Assembly: GCA_963828755.1 (NCBI GenBank)
Contig: CAWHFY010000021.1
Location: 45,347-109,346, forward strand
Direction of reading: 5' to 3'
Length of the DNA: 64,000 bases
DNA from: WHSW01 sp963828755
GTDB taxonomy: Bacteria > Actinomycetota > Thermoleophilia > Solirubrobacterales > 70-9
The position numbers and the translations under genes are program-made. Position 1 is the stretch's first letter. Each line of letters opens with the position of its first letter. Below the pieces are notes generated by a model. The model saw nothing but the letters and a program-made list of their open reading frames with translations, did no database searches and was not told the DNA's origin. Shown piece after piece: positions 1-8,208 of this stretch.

Positions 1-1319
1 AGGACTTCGCTCAGGAGATGGGGCTTTACGCGGGCATCATCGTCGAGCCCACCGACCCCGACTACTGGCCGCCGGTCGACCGCCAGCTCGCGATCACCCT
101 CGACGACGTTCTGATCGAGGACGGCCAGATGGCTCCGTTTCACCGTTCCGGCCCGACCTTCACCGCGATGGGTCGCTTCGGCAACGTCATGCTGATCAAC
201 GGCCAAACCGAGTACCGCGCCGAGGCCGCGGTCGGCGAGGTCGTCCGCCTGCATCTCGTCAACACGGCGAACACCCGCATCTTCAACTTCGCCCTGAGCG
301 GTGCCCGGATGAAGCTCGTCGGAGGTGACAGCGGTCGCGTCGAGCGCGAGGAGTTCATCGACGAGATCCTGCTTTCGCCTTCCGAGCGCGCGATCGTCGA
401 CGTTCTCTTTGACCAACCCGGCGAAGCCCATCTGCAGAACAGAACCCCCGGTCACACCTACGACCTGGGGCACTTCACGGTGGCGGGCGAGGCGGCAGGG
501 GAGGCGGCGGTCGCCTTCGGCGAGCTGCGCCGCGATCCCGAGCTCTCGGCCGAGCGCGACCGCATCCATACCGACCTCGAGCGCGAGCCGGACAAGGTCC
601 TGGCCTTCGTCTCGCAGATGCCGATCCTCTACGGCGAAGAGGCCGAGGACGCGTCCTCCTACGTCTGCCCGATGCACCCCGAAGTCCGGGACACGGAGCC
701 GTCCAGCTGCCCGGAGTGCGGCATGAAACTGATTCCCGACCAGTCGGCGCCGACCTCATACGTCTGCCCGATGCACCCTGAGGTCACGGCATCCGAACAG
801 GCCGCCTGCCCGAAGTGCGGGATGAAGTTGATTCCGGCTGACGCGATCTCCGACAAGGCCGATGCCGAGGCGCACGGGCAAGCGCATGGCCATGCCCACG
901 ACACGGCGGACGGCTTGGAGTGGGAAGACCTGATGCCGGAGATCAACCGCCAGACCCACACCGGAAACATGATCTGGCAGCTGATCGATCGCGAGACCGA
1001 TGCTGAGAACGCCGATATCACCTGGGCCTTCCGGGTCGGCGACCGGGTCAAGATTCGCCTCGCGAACGAGATGGATCAGGAGCATCCGATGCATCATCCG
1101 TTCCACATCCACGGGGCGGGTCGCTTCCTGGTCTTGTCGAGAGACGGCGAGCCGGAGGCCAACTTCGTCTGGAAGGACACGGTGCTGCTTCGCGCGGGCG
1201 AAACGATCGACATCCTTCTCGACGTGACCAATCCCGGCCTGTGGATGGCTCACTGCCACATCGCCGAGCACACCGAGAGCGGGATGATGTTCAGCTTCGA
1301 GGTCGCGCCGGCAGACTGA
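1..1319 (+). CDS. Multicopper oxidase with two inserted heavy-metal-binding domains (5' end outside window)
   Basis: The frame is open to the left edge, reading DFAQEMGLYAG, the usual end of the first cupredoxin domain in multicopper oxidases, so the N-terminus lies outside the window. A middle cupredoxin region follows. Then come two near-identical zinc-ribbon-like modules (about 665-740 and 760-835), each reading YVCPMHPEV with CPxCGMKLIP, and a His-rich linker. The last cupredoxin domain keeps the copper ligands: HPMHHPFHIHG and AHCHIAEHTESGMM, which covers the T1 Cys/His/Met set and the T2/T3 His residues. Such enzymes oxidise Cu(I) or metal-stressed substrates outside the cytoplasm. The csoR gene and operators nearby support a copper-tolerance role. 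The inserted metal-binding pair is the unusual part. Confidence 0.92.
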   Translation, partial: DFAQEMGLYAGIIVEPTDPDYWPPVDRQLAITLDDVLIEDGQMAPFHRSGPTFTAMGRFGNVMLINGQTEYRAEAAVGEVVRLHLVNTANTRIFNFALSGARMKLVGGDSGRVEREEFIDEILLSPSERAIVDVLFDQPGEAHLQNRTPGHTYDLGHFTVAGEAAGEAAVAFGELRRDPELSAERDRIHTDLEREPDKVLAFVSQMPILYGEEAEDASSYVCPMHPEVRDTEPSSCPECGMKLIPDQSAPTSYVCPMHPEVTASEQAACPKCGMKLIPADAISDKADAEAHGQAHGHAHDTADGLEWEDLMPEINRQTHTGNMIWQLIDRETDAENADITWAFRVGDRVKIRLANEMDQEHPMHHPFHIHGAGRFLVLSRDGEPEANFVWKDTVLLRAGETIDILLDVTNPGLWMAHCHIAEHTESGMMFSFEVAPAD

Positions 1320-1320
1320 C

Positions 1321-1346
1321 GGCCCCGCGCCGCTCGGCGCAGGGCC
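1321..1346. terminator. Hairpin between convergent genes, possible bidirectional terminator
   Basis: GGCCC-C-GCGCC pairs with GGCGC-A-GGGCC around a four-base loop. It lies immediately after the multicopper oxidase stop and before the stop of the leftward membrane gene. There is no T-tract, so termination is inferred from position and stem strength only. Confidence 0.45.
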
Positions 1347-1370
1347 CGTCAGCTTGAGATGGCGTCGCTT

Positions 1371-1814
1371 CTAGTGCGAATGCGAGTAGTCCTCGTAGCG
1401 CCAGAGCATCACGCCGAGCATCGCGGGGATCATCACGATGTGCTGTAGCTCGAGCGCCGAGGCCGACTCCAGCGTGCCGGCCAGGGCCAGCGCCGCCGCG
1501 ATCATCGTCGGCACCACCATCGAGCCGGCCATCTCAACGTTCTGGGTTGCCGTGTGGCCGCGGTAGGCCATCCAGGCGACCATCGGGAGGGTCATGCTGA
1601 GACCCATGAGCGTCACCTGGAAGGCGCCTGACTGGTCGGTCAGGCTGCTGTCGGACGCGGCGAAGGCAAGCTCCGCGAGTCCCCCGAGGACGGCCATGCC
1701 CACGACCATCGCCAGGACCATCTCGCCGAAATGGCGCGCGAACACGCGCTTGCTGCCACTCGCGATCTCGGGCGAGGCGTCGGTGTCGCTCTTGAATGTT
1801 GCTGACTGGTTCAT
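1371..1814 (-). CDS. Small membrane protein of the copper locus
   Basis: 147 residues. I see about four hydrophobic segments (roughly residues 30-55, 66-85, 95-113 and 123-140) rich in Met, and a His-containing C-terminus ending YSHSH. I do not recognise a named family. The start is an ATG at 1814 with a GAGGAAGA purine-rich stretch upstream. The gene diverges from the cyclase gene, and a CsoR-type palindrome sits in the gap 36 bp upstream, so copper-dependent derepression is a reasonable inference. Met and His near the membrane would suit metal handling, but no motif proves it. Confidence 0.8.
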   Translation of the reverse strand: MNQSATFKSDTDASPEIASGSKRVFARHFGEMVLAMVVGMAVLGGLAELAFAASDSSLTDQSGAFQVTLMGLSMTLPMVAWMAYRGHTATQNVEMAGSMVVPTMIAAALALAGTLESASALELQHIVMIPAMLGVMLWRYEDYSHSH

Positions 1815-1849
1815 CTCTTCCTCCAGTACGGTCGGGTTGCGTGAGCAAC

Positions 1850-1866
1850 ATACCCCCTAGGGGTAT
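1850..1866. promoter_or_regulatory. CsoR-type operator 1
   Basis: The 17-mer ATACCCCCTAGGGGTAT is a near-perfect G-tract palindrome of the CsoR/RcnR class. It sits between the divergent membrane-protein and cyclase genes. Its exact reverse complement recurs at 2680-2696, and a csoR gene lies at 3391. Confidence 0.8.
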
Positions 1867-1950
1867 CTTGGTGTGTGAGGACGCGCACCCAGGCGGATAC
1901 GCTCGCGCGTGCTCGTCCGCGACAGGAGAGAACGAGAAGGCGCCGACCGA

Positions 1951-2601
1951 TTGACCGAGGATCTCAACGCGTTCGTGTTCGCCGATCTCGCCGGCTACAC
2001 CGCGGTCACGGAAGCACACGGAGACGAGCAGGCCGCGGACCTCGCCGCAGACTTCTTCTCCCGGGCGCGTGAGCTACTCGCGGTGTGCGATGGCGAGGAA
2101 GTCAAGTTGATCGGCGACGAGCTGATGGCGCGCATCCGCGATCCAGCGGCGGCAATCCAGTTCGCGCACGACCTCCGTCAGCAAGGCAGGTCGAGCCACC
2201 AGCGACTGGACGTGCGAATCGGTCTTCACTATGGGCCCGCGGTGCGAAGGGGCGACGACTGGTTCGGAGCGACCGTGAACGTCGCAGCACGCGTCGCCGG
2301 GCTCGCGGGGCCAGGCGAGGTGCTCACGACGGTTGAAGCTGCCCAGGCGGCCGGGGACATCGATGGTGTGATGTACCGCAGCCGCGGCGAACAGAAGCTC
2401 AAGAACGTCCGCCGGCCGATGACCCTGCTGGCGGTCGTCGGCGACAGTGAGGTCGCCGAGGTCGTGCGCGACCCCGTGTGCCACATGCTGCTCGATCCGG
2501 CTCAGACGATCGAGCGTCTCGTGCGCAATTCGGTCGAGTATTCGTTTTGCTCCGCCGAGTGCCGCGGGGCATTCGAGCGTGAGCCCGAGCTCTACGCCTA
2601 A
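1951..2601 (+). CDS. Class III adenylate/guanylate cyclase domain fused to a YHS metal-binding domain
   Basis: The N-terminal 170 residues are a class III nucleotide cyclase homology domain: FADLAGYT with the first metal Asp, KLIGDELMA with the second, and GDDWFGATVNVAARV for the dimer/ribose region. After a linker a C-terminal YHS domain follows (DPVCHMLLD, then YSFCSAECRGAFE), a fold that binds metals, often copper. The start is uncertain. TTG at 1951 has GAAGG about 11 nt upstream; GTG at 1909 would add 14 residues. With one operator upstream and another just downstream, the protein looks like a copper-responsive second-messenger enzyme or a degenerate cyclase. The nucleotide specificity cannot be read from sequence. 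Confidence 0.85.
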   Translation: MTEDLNAFVFADLAGYTAVTEAHGDEQAADLAADFFSRARELLAVCDGEEVKLIGDELMARIRDPAAAIQFAHDLRQQGRSSHQRLDVRIGLHYGPAVRRGDDWFGATVNVAARVAGLAGPGEVLTTVEAAQAAGDIDGVMYRSRGEQKLKNVRRPMTLLAVVGDSEVAEVVRDPVCHMLLDPAQTIERLVRNSVEYSFCSAECRGAFEREPELYA

Positions 2602-2679
2602 GTGACGGGCGGCGAGCTGCTCGCGGCCTGAGCCCGAACCGAGCGTGCGACGGGCGAGGTTCCGGTGGCTCCCTCTGAT

Positions 2680-2696
2680 ATACCCCTAGGGGGTAT
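2680..2696. promoter_or_regulatory. CsoR-type operator 2
   Basis: ATACCCCTAGGGGGTAT is the exact reverse complement of the site at 1850-1866. It lies about 50 bp upstream of the ATG of the DUF4396 gene, where it would overlap a promoter for that gene and csoR. Confidence 0.8.
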
Positions 2697-2745
2697 GATA
2701 ATCTGGCCCCGATCAACGCCCCCACCTCGTTCTGGAGCCCACGAC

Positions 2746-3378
2746 ATGGAGTCTGCCGCCCACACCCACGATCACCACGATATGCCGAGCTCGGGGACCG
2801 CGCTCACCGGCGTCGCCGTCAGCGCCACGCTTCACTGCCTGACCGGGTGCGCGATCGGGGAGATCGCCGGCGTTGCGATCGGAACCGCGCTGGGCCTCGG
2901 CAACTTCGAGACGATCGTCCTGGCGATAGTCCTGGCGTTCGTGTTCGGCTACGGGCTGACAAGCCTGCCGTTGCTGCGGGCCGGCCTGGCGCTCGGCGCG
3001 GTGATCCCGATCGCTCTCGCCTCGGACACTCTCTCGATCGCGACGATGGAGATCGTCGACAACGCGATCCTGCTGGTCATCCCCGGTGCCATGGACGCGG
3101 GACTCGCTGACATCCTGTTCTGGGGGTCGCTCTCGTTCGCGCTCGCGGTGGCGTTCGTGCTGACCGTGCCCGTCAACCGTTGGCTGATCAGCAAGGGCAA
3201 GGGACACACCGCCGTCCACGAGACCGGCATCCACGGAGGCCCGTCACCGCGCGTCGTGGGCGCGACCTTGGCCATCGCCGCCGTCTTCGGCACCGCGGTC
3301 CTGATCGCCGAGGCGGTCGGCGGAGACGGTGAGGGTGAGGCGCGCTCAGGTGCGATGACCGAATCGGAGATGAACTGA
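2746..3378 (+). CDS. DUF4396-family membrane protein
   Basis: 210 residues from ATG 2746, which has GGAG about nine bases upstream. A longer in-frame start at 2665 would run through the operator and is rejected. The N-terminus is His-rich (THDHHDMP). The family motif HCLTGCAIGE follows at about residue 45, then several transmembrane helices, a cytoplasmic stretch and a last helix before an acidic tail. DUF4396 proteins are often found beside copper genes; their transport activity is unproven. The HCLTGC motif and His-rich tail suggest metal binding. The gene is followed by csoR after a 12-nt gap. Confidence 0.88.
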   Translation: MESAAHTHDHHDMPSSGTALTGVAVSATLHCLTGCAIGEIAGVAIGTALGLGNFETIVLAIVLAFVFGYGLTSLPLLRAGLALGAVIPIALASDTLSIATMEIVDNAILLVIPGAMDAGLADILFWGSLSFALAVAFVLTVPVNRWLISKGKGHTAVHETGIHGGPSPRVVGATLAIAAVFGTAVLIAEAVGGDGEGEARSGAMTESEMN

Positions 3379-3390
3379 AAGACCGGAGGG

Positions 3391-3681
3391 GTGAAGGTGA
3401 CCGAAACACGCGGATACACGGAGAACAAGGACGCGGTTCAGAAGCGGCTGCGGCGGATCGAGGGCCAAGTGCGCGGCGTCGAGGGAATGGTCGAGGAGGA
3501 CCGCTACTGCATCGACGTCGTCACTCAGATCACCGCGATCCAAGCCGCGCTCGACAAGGTGGCCCTCGAACTGCTCGGAGACCACGCCAGGCACTGCGTC
3601 ATCGATGCGGCGAACGGCGACCAGGCCGAGAAGACCGAAGAACTGATGGGCGCGGTCAAGCGGCTACTTCGTCGCGGCTGA
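3391..3681 (+). CDS. csoR: CsoR-family copper-sensing repressor
   Basis: 96 residues, the usual CsoR length. All three Cu(I) ligands of the family are present as Cys40 (RYC), His65 and Cys69 (DHARHC). The helical core opens with RLRRIEGQVRG, the DNA-contacting segment of the family. Apo-CsoR binds G-tract palindromes and is released by Cu(I); two such palindromes lie at 1850 and 2680. The start is GTG 3391; a second in-frame GTG two codons later is possible. It is very probably autoregulated with the DUF4396 gene. Confidence 0.95.
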   Translation: MKVTETRGYTENKDAVQKRLRRIEGQVRGVEGMVEEDRYCIDVVTQITAIQAALDKVALELLGDHARHCVIDAANGDQAEKTEELMGAVKRLLRRG

Positions 3682-3779
3682 GCGATGGCGGTGCCGATCT
3701 GGCACTCGACGTTCCCAATCTCACGTTCGGCGGGTTGCTCGCCTGACAGGGGCGGATCCTCGTCGGCTCGCTTCGGCTC

Positions 3780-4925
3780 GTGAGTGGATTTGTCGACACC
3801 GTCGCTGAGGGCGTCAAGCAGTCGCTCCTGATGGCCTATGAAGTGTGGTGGGCCCTGGTCCTCGGCTTCGCGATCTCGGCGATCGTCCAGGCCTGGGTCC
3901 CCCGCGAGCGGATCGAGGGCGCGTTGTCGGGCAGCGGCCCGCTGCCGGTCGCGAAGGCGACCGGGCTCGGCGCTGCGTCCTCGTCGTGCTCCTACGCGGC
4001 GATCGCGATCGCCAAGTCGCTGTTTCAGAAGGGCGCCTCAGCCGCGACCGCGCTCGCCTTCCAGTTCGCCTCGACCAACCTCGTCTGGGAGCTTGGCCTG
4101 GTCCTCTGGGTCCTGATCGGCTGGCAGTTCACGCTGGCCGAGTACGTCGGCGGGATCGTGATGATCGTCTTGATGGTGCTGATGCTGCGCCTGTTCGTCT
4201 CACCGCGACTCGAGGCACGGGCGCGAAAGCATGCCCAGGACGCCGACGCCGGGCATCAGCACCACGGCGCCGGCTCTCGGCTGCCCTGGCGCCGGCGGCT
4301 CGTTTCGGTCGAGGCGTGGTCCGACGTCGCGCACAACTTCCGCGGCGACTGGCAGATGCTGTGGAAGGAGATCAGCATCGGCTTCCTGCTCGCCGGGTTC
4401 ATCGGACTGCTCGGCGACGACTTCTTCAACTCCCTGTTCGTCGAGAACGCCTCGCCCGCGGTGACCGCGATCGAGAACGTGATCGTCGGGCCGCTGATCG
4501 CCGTGCTCAGCTTCGTCTGCTCGGTCGGCAACGTCCCCTTGGCGGCAGTGCTGTGGTCCGGGGGGATCAGCTTTGCGGGGGTGATGGCGTTCATCTTCGC
4601 CGACCTGATCGTGATCCCGATCGTGCTCGCCTACCGCAAGTACTACGGGACCTCGTTCGCGCTGCGGATCACGGCGCTGATGTTCGTGACCATGGTCGTC
4701 GCCGCGTTGATCGTCGACGGCCTCTTCAGCGCGGCCGACCTGATCCCGACGGGCCCGCGGCCGAGTCGCGAGGACATCTTCGGCTCGGTCGAGCTCGACT
4801 ACAAGCTGGTCCTCAACCTCGTCGGCCTGGCGGTGTTCGCGGCGCTGTTCTGGCTCACCAGGCGTCGGGGGTCACGATCCCGTGTGCGGCATGAAGGTCG
4901 ACCGGCGGAAGGCGCTAACGCTTAG
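3780..4925 (+). CDS. YraQ/DUF318-family permease
   Basis: 381 residues with two four-to-five-helix halves separated by a soluble loop that contains a His cluster (GHQHHG, about residue 160). The conserved loop SSSCSYAAIAIAKSLFQKG in the first half and SVGNVPLAAVLWSGG in the second are typical of the DUF318 permease family, whose studied members export organoarsenicals (ArsP) or other metals. Placement directly after csoR points to copper or another soft metal as cargo. The start is GTG 3780. Substrate is inferred only. Confidence 0.88.
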   Translation: MSGFVDTVAEGVKQSLLMAYEVWWALVLGFAISAIVQAWVPRERIEGALSGSGPLPVAKATGLGAASSSCSYAAIAIAKSLFQKGASAATALAFQFASTNLVWELGLVLWVLIGWQFTLAEYVGGIVMIVLMVLMLRLFVSPRLEARARKHAQDADAGHQHHGAGSRLPWRRRLVSVEAWSDVAHNFRGDWQMLWKEISIGFLLAGFIGLLGDDFFNSLFVENASPAVTAIENVIVGPLIAVLSFVCSVGNVPLAAVLWSGGISFAGVMAFIFADLIVIPIVLAYRKYYGTSFALRITALMFVTMVVAALIVDGLFSAADLIPTGPRPSREDIFGSVELDYKLVLNLVGLAVFAALFWLTRRRGSRSRVRHEGRPAEGANA

Positions 4926-5371
4926 GCGGGGGCGGCGGTCCGCTCGCGCTCGGCCTTCGCGGCCTCGACCAGTTGCGCGTAGCGGACCTGCTGGCCGGCT
5001 GCGCCCCAGTTGCCGTCGGGGACCTCGCGGATCAGCGTCCAGACCCGGATCCCCTCGCTCTCCGGCAACCCCGCGGCCCGCAGGACGGCCTCGTTGACCG
5101 AAGTCACGAGGATGCCCTTGCGACGGTCCGAGAGCGCGCCGTCGGGAACGGTGATCTGGACCCGGAAGCGCGGCTCGCCGCCGGAGCGGCCGCCGACGGC
5201 GAGCGACGCGGGGTCGATCTCGTTCGAATAGACCCAGGTGATCGAGCGGAAGAAGTCGGTGTCGGGCGCGCCCTCGGCCTCGAGCAGCTTGGTCGCCAGC
5301 TCGTCGAGTAGCTCGGCCTTCGCCTCGGGCGCGATCGCCCCGCTCGGGTAGGTGACGTCGATCATCGGCAT
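4922..5371 (-). CDS. Tautomerase-like protein
   Basis: 149 residues from ATG 5371, with GGAGG seven bases upstream. The protein begins MPMIDVTYPSG, putting a proline right after the start Met, as in the tautomerase/MIF superfamily where Pro1 is the catalytic base. A second beta-alpha-beta unit follows after residue 65, so the chain looks like a two-repeat fused tautomerase. The 3' end overlaps the permease stop by a few bases in convergent orientation. Substrate unknown. Confidence 0.8.
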   Translation of the reverse strand: MPMIDVTYPSGAIAPEAKAELLDELATKLLEAEGAPDTDFFRSITWVYSNEIDPASLAVGGRSGGEPRFRVQITVPDGALSDRRKGILVTSVNEAVLRAAGLPESEGIRVWTLIREVPDGNWGAAGQQVRYAQLVEAAKAERERTAAPA

Positions 5372-5451
5372 AGGGGTCCTCCAGACCGTCGTGAGTTGTC
5401 CGCGGACCATACGCCGGGCTGTTCGCGGAGGCGATCCGCTCGCCGCGCTGC

Positions 5452-5835
5452 CTACAGGGTGGCCGAGGCCGAGCAGCGCTCGCCGGTGCGCTTGTTGCGC
5501 GCCGCAGCCTTGATCGCGTCCTTGCCGGCCAGGTCGTCGATCCGCCGCTCGATCGAAAACGAGCCGCTGCGGCCGTGCGTCGTCGCGCTGCCCTTGAAGG
5601 CAACCGAGCCGTTGTCCTTGATCTTCACCCGCCAGACATCGCCGGACTTGTTCTGGTCGACCTCGAACTCGACCTCGATCCGGCCGTTGTCCGGCTTGAC
5701 CTTGATCTTCGACGTGCTCGAGTCGGTGCACGTACCCGGGTTGCGGATGTCGTCGCCACCGCTGGCCCCGGCGCCCGACGCGAGGGCGATCGAGGCGGTG
5801 AGTGCGCCAACGATCGGAGCGATTCTGCTGTTCAT
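5452..5835 (-). CDS. Small secreted protein of unknown function
   Basis: 127 residues with a Sec signal peptide (about residues 1-25, ending around SGAGASG). The mature part has two cysteines (CTD and ERC near the ends) that could form a disulfide, and alternating charged beta-strand-like segments. No known family recognised. ATG at 5835 follows a GGGAGGAAG ribosome-binding site. It is transcribed away from the riboswitch-peptidase unit. Confidence 0.75.
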   Translation of the reverse strand: MNSRIAPIVGALTASIALASGAGASGGDDIRNPGTCTDSSTSKIKVKPDNGRIEVEFEVDQNKSGDVWRVKIKDNGSVAFKGSATTHGRSGSFSIERRIDDLAGKDAIKAAARNKRTGERCSASATL

Positions 5836-5945
5836 CGGCTTCCTCCCTGGTCGTGGCTGCCGTGCATCTTCAACCCGCCCACGCGGCCACCATCACGAAT
5901 ATGAGTAAACGTTCGCATTTGTCCGCGCCAACCGCTACCGTGGCG

Positions 5946-6098
5946 GCCGTCAGATAACCGGTAAAGCCGAGTTCTGGTCACCCAAAGGGGGACCGGAAAC
6001 GGGGGAACCAACTGTTTTGGGGCTAACCCGTCGCACCAGCGACGGGGGCGCAGGCTCTTTCAGCGCCAGCCCGTCAGCTAACCCCGTAGGCCGACGAA
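5946..6098 (+). promoter_or_regulatory. Cyclic-di-AMP riboswitch (ydaO/yuaA class)
   Basis: The untranslated leader of the M23 peptidase carries the class hallmarks: GTAAAGCCGAG near 5961, GGGGGAACCAA followed by TTTTGGGG at 6001-6022, a GTCGC/GCGAC stem-loop near 6030-6044, and GTCAGCTAACCCCGTAGGC at 6073-6092. In actinomycetes this riboswitch commonly sits before cell-wall hydrolase genes and turns them off when cyclic-di-AMP is bound. Exact ends are estimated. Confidence 0.85.
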
Positions 6099-6110
6099 AG
6101 GGACTGCACA

Positions 6111-6680
6111 GTGATTTCGACTCGGACCAGCGCACGATGGCGATCGGCCCCCGCGCTCCTGCTCGCCGCCGCCGCGATCGGCGGCGTCACCTCCGAGGCC
6201 CTCGCCTCCGACTCGGGCGGCATCGGCAGCGGTGGGGGACCGGCGGCACGGGCGGCAGCGGGACCCAGACCACCGCCGGGGTCTTCCCGATCCGCGCCCA
6301 TCACACCTACGGCGACGGGATCGGAGCCGGTCGCGGCCATCAAGGCCAGGACCTGATGGCGAAGTGCGGCAAGACGGTCGTCGCCGCGCAGGCCGGCCGC
6401 GTCGCGCGGGTCGCCTACTCAGTCGGCGGCGGGCAACTACGTCGTCCTCGCCGGGCCGGGCAAGGCCCCTGACACCGTCTACATGCACCTGCTGCACCGC
6501 TCGCCGGTGAAGGTCGGCCAGCGGCTTGCCGCCGGCGACAAGCTGGGCCTCGTCGGCCAGACCGGCGACGCCACCGCGTGCCACCTGCACTTCGAGATGT
6601 GGGGCCCGCCGGGCTGGTACAAGGGCGGCGACCTGATCAACCCGCTGCCCTACCTGAAGCGCTGGGACAAGACGAGCTGA
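6111..6680 (+). CDS. M23 (LytM-type) peptidoglycan endopeptidase, frameshifted
   Basis: The start is GTG 6111 with GAAAGGGA upstream. A signal peptide ends near SEALASD. The reading frame changes near 6230 (Gly-rich linker) and near 6430. In the joined frames all LytM zinc and catalytic residues are present: HQGQD supplies the first His and the Asp, and HLHFE supplies the HxH pair. The enzyme would cut peptide crosslinks in the cell wall. Because the active site is intact on both sides, the breaks look like sequence errors. The upstream cyclic-di-AMP riboswitch ties it to wall and osmotic control. Confidence 0.85.
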
Positions 6681-6681
6681 G

Positions 6682-7618
6682 TTACTGGGTGCCCCACCAG
6701 ACGTAGGCCAACTCGATCCCCATCACGTCCTGCCACGGCTGCGAGTTGTCGTAGCGCGCGGTCACCGAGTACTTGTGGCCGGCGATCACCTTCTCGTGCA
6801 TGATGCAGGAGTTGATGTACGCGAGGTGGGTGGGGTTCTGGTGATAGCCGGCCGTGCCGACGCACGCCGGCGAGTTCGGGGCGGTGTCTTTGAGGGTGAT
6901 GTCGATGCCCCCCTCGTGCAGGTGACCGCCGGCGAACATCGCGATCCCGTCGGCCGGTGCCCGCCAGGTCGCGGACTTGGTGTAGACGCTGCCCGGGCCG
7001 CCATCGCCGGGAACGTCGTAGGTCGAGTTTCCGCAGCCGGTGATGTCCAGGAACAGGGGCTCGACCGGTCGCGAGTTGGTGGCGTCGGCGCCGGGTTGGT
7101 AGCCGAGCTTGTATTGGATGTAAACGGTCTTCGCCGGGGTGCCGGCCGGCGTCTCGTTCATCAGGTGATAGATCGACCCCCATTGGTCACTCGCTCCGAC
7201 CAGATAGGCGTAGGGACCCCACAGGGTGATCGGCGTGCGCTCCATGCCGGCACCGATAAAGCGCTGCCGCCTGGTCGGGCAGAACCGGTCCTGGTGTGCC
7301 GAGGTCGTCATCACGATGTGGTGGAGGTGGACGTCGTGGGCGCTCACCGGGTTGCCGTTTGCGTCGACGACGTCGAACTCGGCGCTCTTGAGGCCGAACG
7401 AGCCGGAGGGACGGGGCATGCCCGACGACGGCGACCCCATCACCTCATCGCCGGGCCCGAGCGTGAACGGCCCGTAGCGAAAAGTCTCCGTCACCATCGC
7501 GCCGCCGCCGGGGGGCGCGTTGACGAGCGGCTCGCACCCAGCTGCGAACAGCGCCGCGGATGCGGTCAGGACGACCGCGGCAGCGACCCTGAGAGATACC
7601 CGACCGTTGGAGATGCAC
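6682..7618 (-). CDS. Lipoprotein with copper-monooxygenase-like (PHM/SURNod19-like) ligand pattern
   Basis: From ATG 7497 there is a 271-residue ORF, but the same frame continues upstream through a lipoprotein signal (hydrophobic run, lipobox LFAAGC, then EPLVN) without any ATG, GTG or TTG before a stop. A GTG at 7618 next to AGGAGG lies in another frame, so a one-base indel near 7600 probably separates start and signal. Numbered from 7497, H57/H59/H60 (HLHH), H192/H194 (GGHLHEGG) and M259 followed by Tyr (DVMGIELAY) resemble the Cu-A His cluster and Cu-B His-x-His plus Met of peptidylglycine monooxygenases and SURNod19 proteins. The similarity is by motif only. Confidence 0.65.
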
Positions 7619-7818
7619 CCTCCTGACGTCTCGTGCGTTCGTCCTTGGCGGACTGGCGCGCTGCCACTGAGCCTCGTCCTTCACCGCCCCCGGTGTCAAC
7701 CGGATGCCGCGCCGAAGTTCGCAAATAGCGTGAACTAGGCGCCGGTGGGCGACGGCGTCCTACGAGCGGCCGGTCTCCGTCGGCACCCTCCCCTAGGCCG
7801 CGAGATACTGCGCGGGCG

Positions 7819-8205
7819 ATGTCGCAGGAGAACGTGGAGGCAGTCCGCAAGGTCACCAACGCCATGGCGCGTGACGACCTTGACGAGGTGCTCCGCCGCT
7901 GCGATCCAGACGTCATCTACAAGCCCGCCCAGGAAGCGGCGACCTATGGTCAACAAGACCTCCGGAGAGCCTTGGAACGGTGGGGAAGCGATATCGAGCG
8001 GCTGGAACTGGTCACCGAGGAGCTTCTTGATGCTGGAGATCGCGTGGTCCTGACGATCCTTCTTCGTGGCCGAGGACGCATTAGCGGGGCCGAGATCGCC
8101 ACGCGCTTCTACGAGGTCTTCAAGCTGCGCGACGGCGCGATCTTGCGCTGGGAGGAGTTCACCGATCGAGGCCCGGCCCTCGAAGCCGCCGGGCTCTCGG
8201 AGTAG
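7819..8205 (+). CDS. SnoaL-like (NTF2-fold) protein
   Basis: 128 residues opening MSQENVEAVRK and closing ALEAAGLSE, the recurrent form of SnoaL-like/NTF2-fold proteins that are highly multiplied in Thermoleophilia. The fold is a cone-shaped barrel used for small-molecule binding or isomerisation; no specific ligand can be given. ATG at 7819; no strong ribosome-binding site is seen. A 43-codon remnant of a second copy follows at 8209, and a deleted copy lies at 23357. Confidence 0.88.
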   Translation: MSQENVEAVRKVTNAMARDDLDEVLRRCDPDVIYKPAQEAATYGQQDLRRALERWGSDIERLELVTEELLDAGDRVVLTILLRGRGRISGAEIATRFYEVFKLRDGAILRWEEFTDRGPALEAAGLSE

Positions 8206-8208
8206 GCG

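Noticed and set aside
2665..2745. Longer N-terminus of the DUF4396 protein
   Set aside because: It would translate through the CsoR operator and lacks a ribosome-binding site; ATG 2746 has one.
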